Below are positions 1 to 11,451 of a DNA stretch of 64,000 nt, piece after piece (position 1 is the first letter of the stretch; each line of letters starts with the position of its first letter). Source of the DNA: Antedon bifida (taxonomy: Eukaryota > Echinodermata > Crinoidea > Comatulida > Antedonidae); assembly GCA_963402885.1 (NCBI GenBank), contig OY727095.1, forward strand, positions 27,471,001-27,535,000, written 5' to 3'. The notes under the pieces were generated by a model, which searched no databases, had not been told where the DNA came from, and worked only from the letters and a program-made list of their open reading frames with translations. Both the position numbers and the translations under genes were made by a program.

Positions 1-425
1 TGCCATTAGACTAAATATAAATATGTAGTTTCTGAACAGTTTGAGCCATATTATGTGTCTCTCAGATTAGTGGTTGCTAAGATATGATAAATCAAGGTCA
101 AAGGTCAATAATGTTAGAATCCGCCATTTTTTGCAAAAACATGCCATTAGACTGGATATAAATGTGTAGTTTCTGAACAATTTAAGCCCTAATTTGTATA
201 TCTCCGATTAGTGGTTGCTGAGATATGAGAATTCAAGGTCAAGGGTCAATAATGTTAGAAATAGCACTTCCATTCATTTTTAGACAAACTTTTTCAATAA
301 AGTGAATATAAAAACATATATTCTAACGATTTTGACACCATAATTAAGTATCTGTGACTAGCGGTTTCCAAGATACAGAGTACGTTATTAAAAATGGCGG
401 CCATTTTTAATTATGCAAATTAGGC
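1..425. repeat. Minisatellite with about 141-bp units
   Basis: The sequence TGCCATTAGACT opens the window and recurs at 142 with the same downstream order: a 'tagtttctgaaca' stretch, 'ttagtggttgct', 'agatatga', 'caaggtcaa' and 'caataatgttagaa'. A third, strongly diverged unit follows at about 290-425. It ends in a small palindrome around 'aaaatggcggccattttt'. The left edge is cut by the window. No open frame of interest crosses the array. The GGCGGCCATTTT core resembles that of element W near 30 kb, but the units are not the same. Confidence 0.75.
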
Positions 426-639
426 TACTTCCTGTTGTCGAAAAATGTCCTAATGTTGATAAATGTGTTCAGTAGGGTCTAAAGAACACATTTCATCAAA
501 AAAACCTTTTCTTGCAATTTGTGTGAGAAAAGGGTCATTTTTTAGCTAAATCCCATGGACTATATAGCGAGTTGAGTTACAGCTCTTTATATTTCTATAA
601 CAAGTTGTATAATAAGTTTGCCGGCCGAAATCAATGTAT
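426..639. other. No gene seen
   Basis: AT-rich spacer between two minisatellites. I see no coding frame, RNA gene or recognisable element end. Confidence 0.6.
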
Positions 640-1862
640 ATTTTATATGTATTTTAATATTAACTTACATGCTATCGAATCTTATATTCTATTTTTTATA
701 TTTACATACATTTAATAATTTACGTACTTTATATTGGTAGTGAAGGGAAAATATAACGTTGAACTGACACGACGTTTCTCGACCCTCTCCTATCGAATCT
801 ATACATTAATAATTTACGTACGGTATTGTCGAATCTTTATATATCATTTACATACTATTGAATCGTTATACAGTATTGCATTAACAATTTACGTACGGTA
901 TTGCCGAATCTTTATATCTCGTTTACCTACTATCGAATCTTTATACAGTATTTGCAATAATAATTTACGTACGGTATTTCCGAATCTTTATATCTCATTT
1001 ACATACTATCGAATCTTCATACAGTATTGCATTAATAATTTACGTACGGTATTACCCGAATCTTTATATCTCATTTACATACTATCGAATCGTTATACAG
1101 TATTGAATTAATAATTTACGTACGGTATTGCCGAATCTTTATATCTCATTTACATACTATCGAATCTTCATACAGTATTGCATTAACAATTTACGTACGG
1201 TATTGCCGAATCTTTATATCTCATTTACATACTATCGAATCTTTATACAGTATTTGCAATAATAATTTACGTACGGTATTGCCGAATCTTTATATCTCAT
1301 TTACATACTATCGAATCTTCATACAGTATTGCATTAACAATTTACGTACGGTATTGCCGAATCTTTATATCTCATTTACATACTATCGAATCTTTATACA
1401 GTATTTGCAATAATAATTTACGTACGGTATTGCCGAATCTTTATATCTCATTTACATACTATCGAATCGTTATACAGTATTTGCAATAATAATTTACGTA
1501 CGGTATTGCCGAATCTTTATATCTCATTTACATACTATCGAATCTTTATACAGTATTTGCATTAATAATTTACGTACGGTATTGTCAAATCTTTATATAT
1601 CATTTACATACTATTGAATCGTTATTATACAGTATTGCATTAATAGTTTGCGTACGGTATTGCCGAATCTTTATATCTCATTTACCTACTATCGAATCGT
1701 TATACAGTATTGCATTAATAATTTACGTACGGTATCGTCGAATCTTTATATCTCATTTAATACATATCGAATCGTTATACAGTATTGCGTTAATAATTTA
1801 CGTACGGTATTGTCGAATCTTTATATCCCACTTTATATTTCATACTATCGAATCTTGGATTT
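640..1862. repeat. 75/76-bp minisatellite, about 14 copies
   Basis: The core TTTACGTACGGTATT recurs at 813, 888, 964, 1039, 1115, 1190, 1266, 1341, 1417, 1493, 1569, 1722 and 1797, with a variant at about 1647. Spacing is 75 or 76 bp. Each unit also holds 'tatctcatttacatacta', 'tcgaatc' and 'atacagtatt'. A decayed unit lies at about 661-735. Because 75 is a multiple of three, open frames of repeated 25-residue peptides appear (734-1111 and 1648-1911). The one-base spacers break the frame, so I treat these as by-products and not as genes. Confidence 0.95.
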
Positions 1863-2789
1863 TATTATTAGTAATAGGGTGTGTTCTACATTAAGTGTTA
1901 TTCCATTGTAATACATTGTTTGTGTTTTCAATAAAGCCACGTGAGGACGAAAACGCCAGAGGAACGCGCACCTTCTACAGCACTATTGCTGGCCGCCAGT
2001 CGAGTTATTAGCAAAAATTCGCGTAATTAATTACCGTACCGTACAGACACTTGCATCTTATATTAGTATTTAAAACTCATTTTAAATTGATTTATATATC
2101 TGAAGGTATATATTGTAAAAAAAATTAGAAAGAAGTTAACAAATTATGAACACTACTATAGTATAGTTACTTTACTGATGATAATTAATATACAATAACA
2201 AAACTATATATTGTGATATACTTTATTGAAAAAATGTATATAATTCTTAATAATTGGCTTATTATATATTATATTAATATACAATACAAACACCACAATG
2301 AATTTTATTGACTTTATTATTAAACATATATATAATTTATTTAAAATCATTTAGTTAAAATAAGTAGGCTAATCATCGATTCGCCATTTCGTTTAAAAGA
2401 ACGTATCACATTCAATCTGTAAAATAAAGAGAATAAATTACATTACAATAATGTAGATTGTTATTTACGTCCGAGTAAAGAAAACCTGTCGAAACAATGA
2501 CAATCAAAGATTACAAACCAACGACAATCAAAGCGCACACGGCGTTCCATACAAATTACCGTTATTGAACTAGCGGCCGCTTTGGTTGGCGCCCGCTTCG
2601 ACCGTAATCCACATAATCAAGGTTATGTTAGACACTAAAATTAGCATATCAATTAGTATATGAACAAAGGAATATACAATACTTAGAATCTATGTTAAGA
2701 TATGCACATTCTTGATACACAGTGTTTACCAGCAAAAAGAAAAAGAAACAATAGGAACCCAAATTAGGGACCAATCAATTTGTTTCTTT
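1863..2789. other. AT-rich stretch without a gene
   Basis: Mostly A+T with one GC-rich patch near 2570-2610. No open frame of note, no splice-flanked exon and no paired terminal repeats were found. The last part may be the untranslated 5' region of LINE A, but nothing visible proves where that element starts. Confidence 0.5.
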
Positions 2790-3169
2790 TTTTATCTATG
2801 TTATGTACTGTAATAAGTGTATTTTAGACGCCCATACCTGCTGTGCAATATGTCACAAGGTCAAGTCGGCCCCAAGTCAACTCGGCCTTACGTCAACTCG
2901 GCCAAAAACTAACCGGTCAACTCGGCCACAATAAAGTATGGAACGCAAAAAGTGCTTAATATTATTATGATTATTACTATCCACGCTTTAAAAAAATGAA
3001 GAAATAAGAAAAATACTCATAAAAAAATGATCTCATTGCCGATATGAATAGAAGTACCCGCGTGTTACAAAAACACGTGCAGGTACCGCATTTTAGTAAT
3101 TCGAAGACGTAGCTAGGCCTACTTTCCACCATTTGGCCATAGAAAAAATGATTGTACATCGTTTTGGCG

Positions 3170-3780
3170 GGTTCAGGGACGATTCGGCCCTGAGACGATT
3201 CGGCCCGGGACTATTCGGCCCACTTTTGGTGGGACGATTCGGCCCACTTTTGGGCCGAAACATCCCACTTTGTGGGCCGAAACGTCTCACTTTAGACCAA
3301 ATTCATATTCATTTTTTTTTTATTTATCAAGTTTTACGTTAGGTGTTTAACAATCCGTATTTTATTGATATTGACAAAGTTGATATAATGTATATAATAA
3401 ATTACTAAAAAAACGTAATTTTATATTCAATTTATTACTTCGAAAACCTTGTTTATTTCGTGCATTCGCCAAGCGGCCAACAGAGGGCGTAACTTATTTA
3501 CATCGCGCGCGTGACTAAAAAATGATTATTTTCGACAATGTTTTCAAAATGTTTGCTTTATTGCATCTTTATCCCTAGTAGTGCTACCCCATAGTCTCTC
3601 TGAAAATAAAGTTTGGGGAAAAAAAAGCTTATTTTATGCTTATAAATGCATATCAAAGCTAAAGATAAATGTAAGTGTGCCGAATCGTCTCAGGGCCGAA
3701 TAGGAGTGTCCCGGGCCGAATCGTCCCAGGGCCGAATCGTCCCGGGCCGAATCGTCTCAGGGCCGAATCGTCCCGTTACC
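3170..3780. mobile_element. Element M1: 611-bp MITE with satellite-like terminal repeats
   Basis: It is flanked by the 9-bp direct repeat GTTTTGGCG at 3161-3169 and 3781-3789. It starts GGTTCAGGGACGATTCGG and ends in the inverse of GGTAACGGGACGATTCGG. Both ends are built from repeats of about 15 bp with core GACGATTCGGCCC, alternating CTGA and CGGG spacers. The middle is AT-rich and has no convincing open frame. Copies M2, M3 and M4 share the same order and length. Terminal GG, long inverted repeats and a 9-bp duplication fit a non-autonomous Mutator-like element; no transposase is visible, so that class is an inference. Confidence 0.92.
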
Positions 3781-3950
3781 GTTTTGGCGTGCCTCGTTTT
3801 TGTCCATGATTTGCGTTTTTAAAAAAGGGGAATCCCCCGGTCAGCGAAAACACGTAGCAGTTGTAGATATTGAAATAGCTACCAAAGGTGCAGGGAGGCG
3901 CAGCTACGAATTGGTTTCAGATGTTGTCGCCTATCAAATGGATATGCATA

Positions 3951-4731
3951 TGTTATGCGCGATTTGAACGATTTGCGCAATTTAAAATTGCGCAAAGAAT
4001 TCCTTGCGCAATTTGAATTGAAACATCCCTTTCAAATTGCGCAAGCAACGTATTAAATTGCGCAAGTAATCTGCAAATTGCGCAAGGTTTTTGGACAGAT
4101 TGTGAAATCATGCACACATATTTTTATAGTAATTTCTAAGAATGATTAAAAATTAAAGATAATATCGCATTTCCTTATTTTAATAGTGAAAATGTTGTTA
4201 TTGTTAGCATACCAACTAAGACCCGACAAAGGAAAACGAAGCGGTGGTGTTCCCCGGCGGGCGGCTATACTACTCTAGCCTACTACTGGCTATGTTTTGA
4301 TAGCAAGTCTAAATGGTGGTGGCGGTAGACTATGTTGTGTATTACTGCCTTAATTTTTGTTATTTTTACATTCATTTTGATTTATTTCAAGTTACAATGA
4401 GTGATAATATTATTTAATTGTGTATGCCATTTATGTTGTGTATTATACACATGTTATCTTCGCATATATTATGTTTCATTTTGAGTTATTAGTTTCCAAT
4501 AAATTATTATTGTTAACCAATCGTCGACGTTAACACGCATTCTGTTGCGCAATTTGAAAATGTTACAAATTGTGTTTGAAATTGCGCTAGGATTTTCTTG
4601 CGCAATTTCAAATTGCGCAAGTTGATTGCGCAATTTAATACTGCGCAAGAAAATCCTTGCGCAATTTCAAATTGCGCAAGAATTTTTTGCGCAATTTCAA
4701 ATTGCGCAAATCGTTCAAATCGCGCATAACA
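3951..4731. mobile_element. Element P: 781-bp foldback element rich in TTGCGCAATTT
   Basis: The first and last 33 bases are perfect inverted repeats, starting TGTTATGCGCG and running into TTGCGCAATTT. The ends carry clustered palindromic units of the type AAATTGCGCAA (about 3970-4090 and 4544-4708). A CATA lies on each side (3947-3950 and 4732-4735) and may be a 4-bp target duplication. TGT...ACA ends with a 4-bp duplication would fit the Ginger superfamily, but there is no transposase here to test that. The element lies inside foldback element O. Confidence 0.8.
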
Positions 4732-4933
4732 CATACACTGGAAAAAATCTACGCGTAATTCAACCATGGAGTTAACATTAATATTTTATACCTTAATGAT
4801 TCAACCAAACAATCTTACTACACCTAATAATTCATGTCCTCGCATATCGGACATTGAATTTTGACGCACGAACGAACATACGCGACGACTTGACTTAGGC
4901 CGAGACGGTTTAGGGCCGACTTGGATCGAAATC

Positions 4934-6185
4934 TGTCACAACACTGCTCTCACTAACTGTTTATCTTCTAATCCTCACAACTCCTACTACTGTAATAAAT
5001 GCTTAAGCAATCTACTTCCTTTCAACCACATCGATCGACGAAGAATTCCAACATGAAATAAGCCAACTTAATCACGATCAATTAATTAATTTCTCAAAAT
5101 TAAAACACCTAAATATTAACCCATTCAAACTAAATAGAACAATTAACAACACTGACGATTATAATGACTATTTATTCAACAATGATACCTGTGAATACTA
5201 CTTTAATGATACATTTAATACCAGATTTACTAATGATAACAAATTCAGTATAATACACATGAACTCCCATAGCCTAACCAAAAATATTAATTCTATAACT
5301 GACTACTGTATCTTTACACTCTTAATCATAAATTTTCAATAATAGGATTCAGTGAAACCTGGTTCAATAATAACAATGCTCCTCCTCCACTTACTAACAT
5401 CCAAGGATATACAATGGCCCAATCCGACCACACAGGAAAGAAAGGCGGAGGAGTTGCCTTGTATCTTTCGAATGATCTAAAATTTAAGATCAGACATGAT
5501 ATCAACCTGACATCTAACCAATCATGCGAATCACTGTTTATAGAACTCGATACATCTCCAAAAAAACAGTATTGTAGGAATCGTTTATAGATCGCCCAAC
5601 AGCTCAATTCAACATTCAACATCAACCTATCTACCTCAATTGATACCTTGTCTAAAGAGAATAAACATTTGTTCATTTGTGGAGATTTTAATCTTGATCT
5701 TTTAAATTCTTCAACCCATGGACCCACCAATGACTTTCTGAATACAATGTACGCTGCCTCTCTCTATCTTCTTATTGACAAACCTACACGAATCACGACC
5801 AAATCATCCACCCTCATCAACAACATTTTCACTAACGTAATAAAACATCACTCCAGGAGTTCTTTTCAATGACATAACTGACCACTTTCCTGTATTTCTT
5901 CTATTGAACACATCAAACGAACCCACAACCAATGCTAAAGAAAACTTCTACTCAAGAAAAATTAATCCCAAATCAATTGCATCACTAGGAATTGATCTAA
6001 TGACCACTGAATGGAATGAAATATACCAGCATAACTCAGCAAATGAGTCTTTTAATTTATTTAGTAACAAATTGTCCATCTTCAAAAAAAAAACATACCT
6101 AGAAAAAAGATTAAAATAAACAAACGAAAAATAGCAAAACCATGGATAACAAAACCAAACTTATAAAAATATCACGTAAACAAGG
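4934..6185 (+). pseudogene. LINE A: zinc-finger and endonuclease part of ORF2, broken
   Basis: Reading from the repaired O insertion site gives a Cys/His-rich segment with CHNT and YYCNKC, as in the zinc-finger leader of some CR1-like ORF2 proteins. The endonuclease follows. FSIIHMNSHSLTKN (about 5249) is the N-terminal strand and GFSETWF (about 5341) carries the catalytic Glu. KKGGGVALYLSND (about 5436) is the conserved glycine loop. CGDFNLDL (about 5680) carries the catalytic Asp/Asn pair. Frames change around 5570-5650 and 5870-5900, so the protein is not made as one piece. Its end is cut by the SINE at about 6190. Confidence 0.82.
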
Positions 6186-6189
6186 TAAA

Positions 6190-6635
6190 GGTATTCATAT
6201 TTGTCCTCAAGCTTAACTGGAAACTGAGGAAAATCGGATTAGGCCCTCCACGGACCCACGGCAGCCAGCAGTGCAGCGCCTACCAGATCAGCACACTGGG
6301 AGACGATCCCCTACTCTTTTCGAATAGTGTACCAAGTTCTTTAACGTGCACTGTTAAGTACACGAGACCAACGGCTTTACATCCCATCCCAAGGACGAGG
6401 CAATGAGAGTAAAGCATCTTGCCTAAGGATGCAATTAGTATGGTACAGATAACCTCGAACCCATGCCTATCACATGCTAGTCCGATATTACCATTACACC
6501 ATCACTCTCCAGTATATACAGCACCCGCCGCGATTTCTAGACGGTCTCCCATCCAGAACGCAACCGGACCCAACGTTGCTTAACTTCGGTGATCTGATGA
6601 GAACCGGTGTTTCAACGCAGTATGGCCGTAACAAC
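6190..6635 (-). mobile_element. 5S-rRNA-derived SINE (SINE3-like)
   Basis: On the minus strand the element begins at about 6635 with GTTACGGCCATACTGCGTTG, matching the start of 5S rRNA. It keeps the internal 5S promoter: an A-box-like AGTTAAGCAACGT and an intact C-box GGATGGGAGACCG. The 5S part is about 105 bp. The body that follows has the conserved 'gatgggatgtaaagccgttg' and 'acagtgcacgttaaagaactt' blocks of deuterostome SINEs. It splits the coding sequence of LINE A, so it inserted later. 5S-derived SINEs are known from fishes and other animals; the exact family needs a database comparison. Confidence 0.87.
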
Positions 6636-7786
6636 ACTTCTCAAACAAATTTAACAGCTACAAAGACAACATTAAAAAAACATGGCAAACCATCAACAAC
6701 GCACTTGGCAAAAACACAACTAATATACCTAATTTCTTTAATAAAAATGACTCAAAAATCACAGACACTATAGATATTGCTACCAATTTTAACCAATACT
6801 TTGCAGAAATAGGTCCTACGTATGCCTCAAACATTCAATCATCTTCCGGGAGCCATACTGATTTTCTAAAAGACCCTATTAAAAACTCTATTTTTTTCGC
6901 TCCTACTTCTTAAAAAAGAAAGTATTGACATACCTCAAAATTCCAAAACGGTAAAAGTCCGGGCCTTGACGATATTTCTCCAAAAGTTGTTAAAGACATT
7001 GCACCTCTAATTTCGGAACCGTTAACATATATCTTCAATCTCTGCTTGTCTACCGGAAAATTCCCTACAGACTTAAAAACTTCTAAAATTATCCCAATGT
7101 ATAAAAAAGGAAACCCTCACTCTTTTGCAAACTGTCATCTCTCTACTATCGTGTTTTTCAAAAATAATCGAACGTCTTATATAAATAATAGACTTTTTAA
7201 CTTTTTTTCTTATCACAATATACTTCAAGACAACCAATATGGCTTCAGACCAAACTACTCCACTGCCCTCTCTGAACATCATCACACAATCGGCTTATTC
7301 CTTGACCTTTCTAAAGCCTTCGACACAATTGATCAATCGATCTTACTATCTAAACTTTATCACTATGGTATTCGTGGGACTCTCTCCTCTCTGACTACCT
7401 CCAAAACCGAACCCAAATCACATCCTTTAATTCTCACTCCTCGTGCTGCCTTCCTATGACTTGTGGCGTCCCCCAAGGATCTATACTCGGACCTCTCCTT
7501 TTCCTCATTTACATCAATGATATCCAACAAGCCTCAAGTTCTTTTTCTTATGTTCTTTTTGCCGACGATTCCAATATTTTCCTCTCTTATCCATCTTTTA
7601 TTCACTTCTCAAATCAGTCAGAAACCCCCATCGAAATCTTGATAGACGATGTTTTAATCAAACAAGTTGATCATACTCAATTCCCTGGAGTGACAATTGA
7701 CGACAAACTGAACTGGAAGCGTCACATTAATACAATCTCCAACACAATCTCTCGATCTATAGGTATATTAAACAAACTCAACTTCA
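6636..7786 (+). pseudogene. LINE A: reverse transcriptase part, degenerate
   Basis: Segments of an RT are visible in shifting frames. KSPGLDDISPKVVKD is at about 6953. STGKFPTDLKTSKIIPMYKK (about 7050) is the conserved leader of the fingers. NQYGFRPNYST is at about 7230. FLDLSKAFDTID (about 7299) is motif A with both catalytic context residues. TCGVPQGSILGPLLF (7459) is motif B and FADDSN (about 7558) is motif C. After 7610 about 60 residues are missing before the FPGVTIDDKLNWKRH segment. The frame ends at the LINE B insertion, which duplicated AACTCAACTTCA (7775-7786; one-mismatch copy at 12578-12589). Confidence 0.87.
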
Positions 7787-8068
7787 AACTTCAACTTCAA
7801 CTTTATTTTCCAAATAATATTTTGTTTTACAATGATAAATAATATTAAATTTTAAAACATAAGGAAGGAGCTAGAAAATAGTGTAAACACTAATCAAGTC
7901 CAGCCCCTTTTACATAAATTATACTTAACTAAATTTTTACAACTATGGGCAACACAGGCCTAAAAATAAAAACTTAATAAGTTAAAACAATCCCATTTAT
8001 ATATTTTAAAATTTAAATATTACTACACTTTTTCATAAATAAGATATATAAAATAAATAATTATACAA

Positions 8069-11014
8069 CTAAAGTAAGAATTGCTTTAATTTCCGTTTAA
8101 ATATAATTTTAGAGTCATGTTTAATATTTTCTGGTATCTCGTTCCATGAATTAGCACCAGAATATCGGACAGAAAATTGACCAACATTACTTTTATATTT
8201 TGGAATGGCAAGATTTCCCCTTGCTTGAAATCTCGTTGAGTGACGATGCTGGGCATGTGAAAAATATTCTGGAATTCCCACGGGAAACCTGCCATTAATA
8301 CTGTCATGAACAAATAAAACTAACTGAAATGTATATTGCTTATAAATATTTAGTATCCCCAGTTGTGTAAATAATGATGACGTATGTGCTAATCTATCAG
8401 AGTGTGTTATAGTGCGTACAATTCGTTTTTGGTTGAGGTGTATAGGTTTTAAGTTTGTTGTATATGTGTTCCCCCATGCCTCTAGAGCATATGATATATG
8501 GGGTAGGATAAAACAATTGTATAAGAGTAATAACATTGACTGAGGAATAAAATTTCTCAGTTTATAGAGCACACCTGCCTTGGAACTAACTATTTTGTTG
8601 ACCTTATTAATTTGATTTTTCCATGTGAGTTTATTGTCAAGTGTGACCCCTATATACACGGTTGATTCTACTTCGTCAATTTCTGTTCCTTTAACATGTA
8701 TTGCTCCGTTAGTTTTAATAACCGTGTGTTTACCACGGAAAATTATATACTCTGTCTTTTTTGTATTAATGGTTAATTTATTTAAATCACACCAGTCCAC
8801 AATATTTTTAAATTTGCTATCTATATACTGCATGTCAATATCATCGTGTGGATTAAAAGTATGGAACAAACTGGTATCGTCTGCAAATAAACGAATATCA
8901 AAGTAGTCAGTCACATGTGCAATTTCATTGACATATATAAGGAACAATGTAGGCCCCAATACTGACCCTTGGGGTACACCGCAACGTATGGAAAGTTCAT
9001 TTGAATCAATACCATTTATACTCACATATTGTTTTCTGTTATATAGGTAATTTTTTTAAAAAGCCAATGGTAACCCCCGAATCCCGTATGAATATAATTT
9101 ATTTATTAGAATGCTATGGTTCACCGTGTCGAAGGCTTTTTTCAGATCCAAGAATATCCCCAAAACTACATTTCCCTTGTCAATTTCATCTGACAGTTTC
9201 TGTGTCAGGTCTGTGATAGCTAGTTTTGTACTATAATTCTCTCTGAAACCATATTGTTGAGAATACAATAAATTAAAGCGGGATAAATAAGATGTAAGTT
9301 GTTTATTAAATATTTTTTCAAAAACTTTACTAAACTGCGGAAGTATAGATACCGGTCTATAGTTACCTGGATCAGACGGTAAACCTTTTTTAAAAATGGG
9401 TATCACTTTCGCCTTTTTTAATGCATCGGGGAAAGTCCCCTTAGAGAACGATAGATTTATTAAATATGCGAGGGGTTGGCTAATGTAATTTGCTGCTAAA
9501 ATAATTAATTTGGGGCTAATCTGGTCTATTCCCACAGCCTTATTTTTATCTAATCTAATTAAAATATCGTATACTTCATTTTCAGTTGTACATTGAGAAA
9601 TAGAGAATTGGGAGGGGTTGGTACATTTATCGGGCTGTTAATAGGACCGTCATTGCACTCACGTGCAAGGTTCTGCCCAATTGAAACAAAATACTCATTA
9701 AACCCATTTACAATCGATGATTGACTAGTTGCTTCGTGTGTCGTACCATTATCGGATTGAATTGTTAAATGATTAGGTAGTTTCATTACTTTTCTCCCTC
9801 TGCCTAAAATATCATTGACAATTTCCCATGTTTTATTTATATTGCCACATCGGTCTTCAAATTGTTGAGAGTAAAATAACTGTTTTGCTTCTCTCAATGA
9901 ATTGGTGAGCAAATTGCGGTATCGTTTATATTTTGCTAGAATTTCGGGGTTATAATTACTTTTTATTACTTTTGAAAATAATTTGTGCTTACATTTTATT
10001 GATTTTTTTAATGCTGAATTAATCCATGGCTTTTTAGGTTTCTTTTTTGGGTTAATGTTTTTTTGTAACAAGAGGGGCATGCTTGTTGCACACATTTAAA
10101 AACAAGTCCGAAAAAGATGTATATGCAAAATTCACGTCCTGGCTATTATATACTTCAGACCAGTTTATAGAACTAAGTTCACTCATAAATAACTCTATGT
10201 TTAATCGCGAGTAATTTCTAAATTTAATTTGATTAGTCTGTTGAAAGAGATTATTAATGTTTTCCAGTATACAAAATATTGCCAAATGATCCGATAAATC
10301 TACTTCTATAGTTCCTGACGTAATAAATCTGGAATGAACATTTGTATATATGTGGTCTATTAAAGTTCTAGAGTTACTTGTTATACGTGTGGGTATAGTG
10401 ATAAGTTGCGTAAAATCAAAACATTGTAAACTGTTACTGAGTTTAATAGTGTCAGTTGCGTGAACATTATTCATATTTATATTGAAGTCTCCAATCAATA
10501 TGCAATCAGTACTAGCTTTCACAATGTGTTCAAGTGACGATTCCAGACTTTCTATAAATTCGTCCACATTTGTGTTCGGTTGCCTATATACTATTCCAAC
10601 TGTGAGTGGCTTATTCATACCTATATCAATTTCCAGCCATAAAGATTCTGAATTGCATATATTATGATCAGTAACTTTATAGTTTAAGGATGTATGTATA
10701 TACGCTCCTACTCCGCCACCCCTTTGATCAACTCGACATTTAGTTTCTAATGAATAATCATTCATCTGAAATAATTCTTTACTTGGAATTTGCCATACCT
10801 CTGAAAGTGCTATTATTTTGATTTTACTCTGAGCAAGAGTTTCATAAAAAATTTTGAATTCGTCGAAGTTTTTGCTGAGAGATCTGATATTGACATGAGA
10901 TATAGAAAAGACTGAATCAGGCTTATTACAGATAAAATTACAAAATTCACTAGAAGAATAAGGTTTACAATCTGTTACTGGTACATTGTCTTCGCTTTGT
11001 TCATCAGCCATCAT
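8069..11014 (-). pseudogene. LINE B ORF2: endonuclease and reverse transcriptase with three frame breaks
   Basis: The frame starting at 11014 encodes the endonuclease: FSISHVNIRSLSKN, ALSEVW (catalytic Glu), RGGGVGAYIHT, IGDFNINMN and DLSDHLAIF. A second frame (10095-9559) holds the linker with KKPKKPWINSALKK and WEIVNDILG. The third (9535-9056) holds RT motifs including KAKVIPIFKKG, YGFRENYST and motif A FLDLKKAFDTVN. The fourth (9025-8069) holds motif B RCGVPQGSVLGPTLF, motif C FADDTSLF, YIGVTLDNKLTWKNQ and the C-terminal tail. Breaks lie near 10060-10090, about 9600 and about 9050, the last in a T7/A5 run. All catalytic motifs survive, so it decayed recently or contains sequencing indels. 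Confidence 0.92.
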
Positions 11015-11451
11015 ACATAAAATAATCTGTTAATTTGTCAATAGAACTATACTTGATAAGAATAAACATTGTTAATGTGACCGTCAATATAATCATTAAT
11101 TCATAGAATACGTTATAATAAAATTGCAACGAAAAGAAAAATAAAAAACAATAAAAAAAAAATGTTAACATCAAAATATAATATAATATGATATAAATGA
11201 AAACCAAATTGTAAATGAATTTAAGTATACAATACAATATGAGCATCAAAATACAATGTATAATATTATATGGAAACAAAATTGCAGATGAAATTAAGTA
11301 TACGATTGCTTCTGAATGTTAATGGAAAAGAGGTTTGAAGTTCAGAATACCATAAAAAAAAAAAAAAAAAAAAAAAAACAATGTTAGTTTCTCTATAATG
11401 TAATAATGTTCACTTCTTTGGAATTGATGAGATTACTCTATCCCGTAGGTT
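11015..11451 (-). other. Spacer between LINE B ORF1 and ORF2 with a long A/T run
   Basis: This AT-rich spacer of about 440 bp contains an uninterrupted run of more than 20 A residues (plus strand, about 11351-11378). No conserved coding sequence is visible. The run could mark a poly(A)-tailed short insertion just to its left, but no target duplication was found. Confidence 0.5.

Larger units (their letters stand above)
2859..4933. mobile_element. Foldback element O, inserted in the zinc-finger region of LINE A
   Basis: The element is flanked by identical TGTCACAA at 2851-2858 and 4934-4941. Its left end carries several copies of a TCAACTCGGCC-like unit (about 2861-2932). Its right end carries the inverse (GGCCGACTTGG, GGCCGAG, about 4884-4925). 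The shared inverted core is CAAGTCGGCCC. Codons on either side of the insertion rejoin into a Cys/His-rich stretch of LINE A, which supports the boundaries. Inside are copies M1 and P. A segment of O (about 3028-3169 and 3781-3870) resembles 54838-55060 inside element Q. The target duplication reads as 8 bp, or 9 bp with one mismatch. Confidence 0.75.

Noticed and set aside
640..1862. CRISPR array
   Set aside because: Units are contiguous with no unique spacers, and the genome is eukaryotic.
734..1911. Two open frames with repeated 25-residue peptides
   Set aside because: They are created by the 75-bp minisatellite. The frame is lost wherever a unit has 76 bp, and no start, splice or domain supports a gene.
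3093..3342. Overlapping frames on both strands with FGPxxGP or GPNRP repeats (also near 32.5, 33.0, 33.5, 37.1, 39.6 and 40.1 kb)
   Set aside because: They are translations of the tandem ends of the M elements and occur in every copy on both strands.
4513..4767. Minus-strand frame with repeated AQFEIAQ residues
   Set aside because: It is a reading of the TTGCGCAATTT array of element P.
11351..11378. Poly(A) run as a processed pseudogene or SINE tail
   Set aside because: No target duplication or body with RNA-gene boxes was found; it lies in the spacer of LINE B and may simply be an expanded A/T run.
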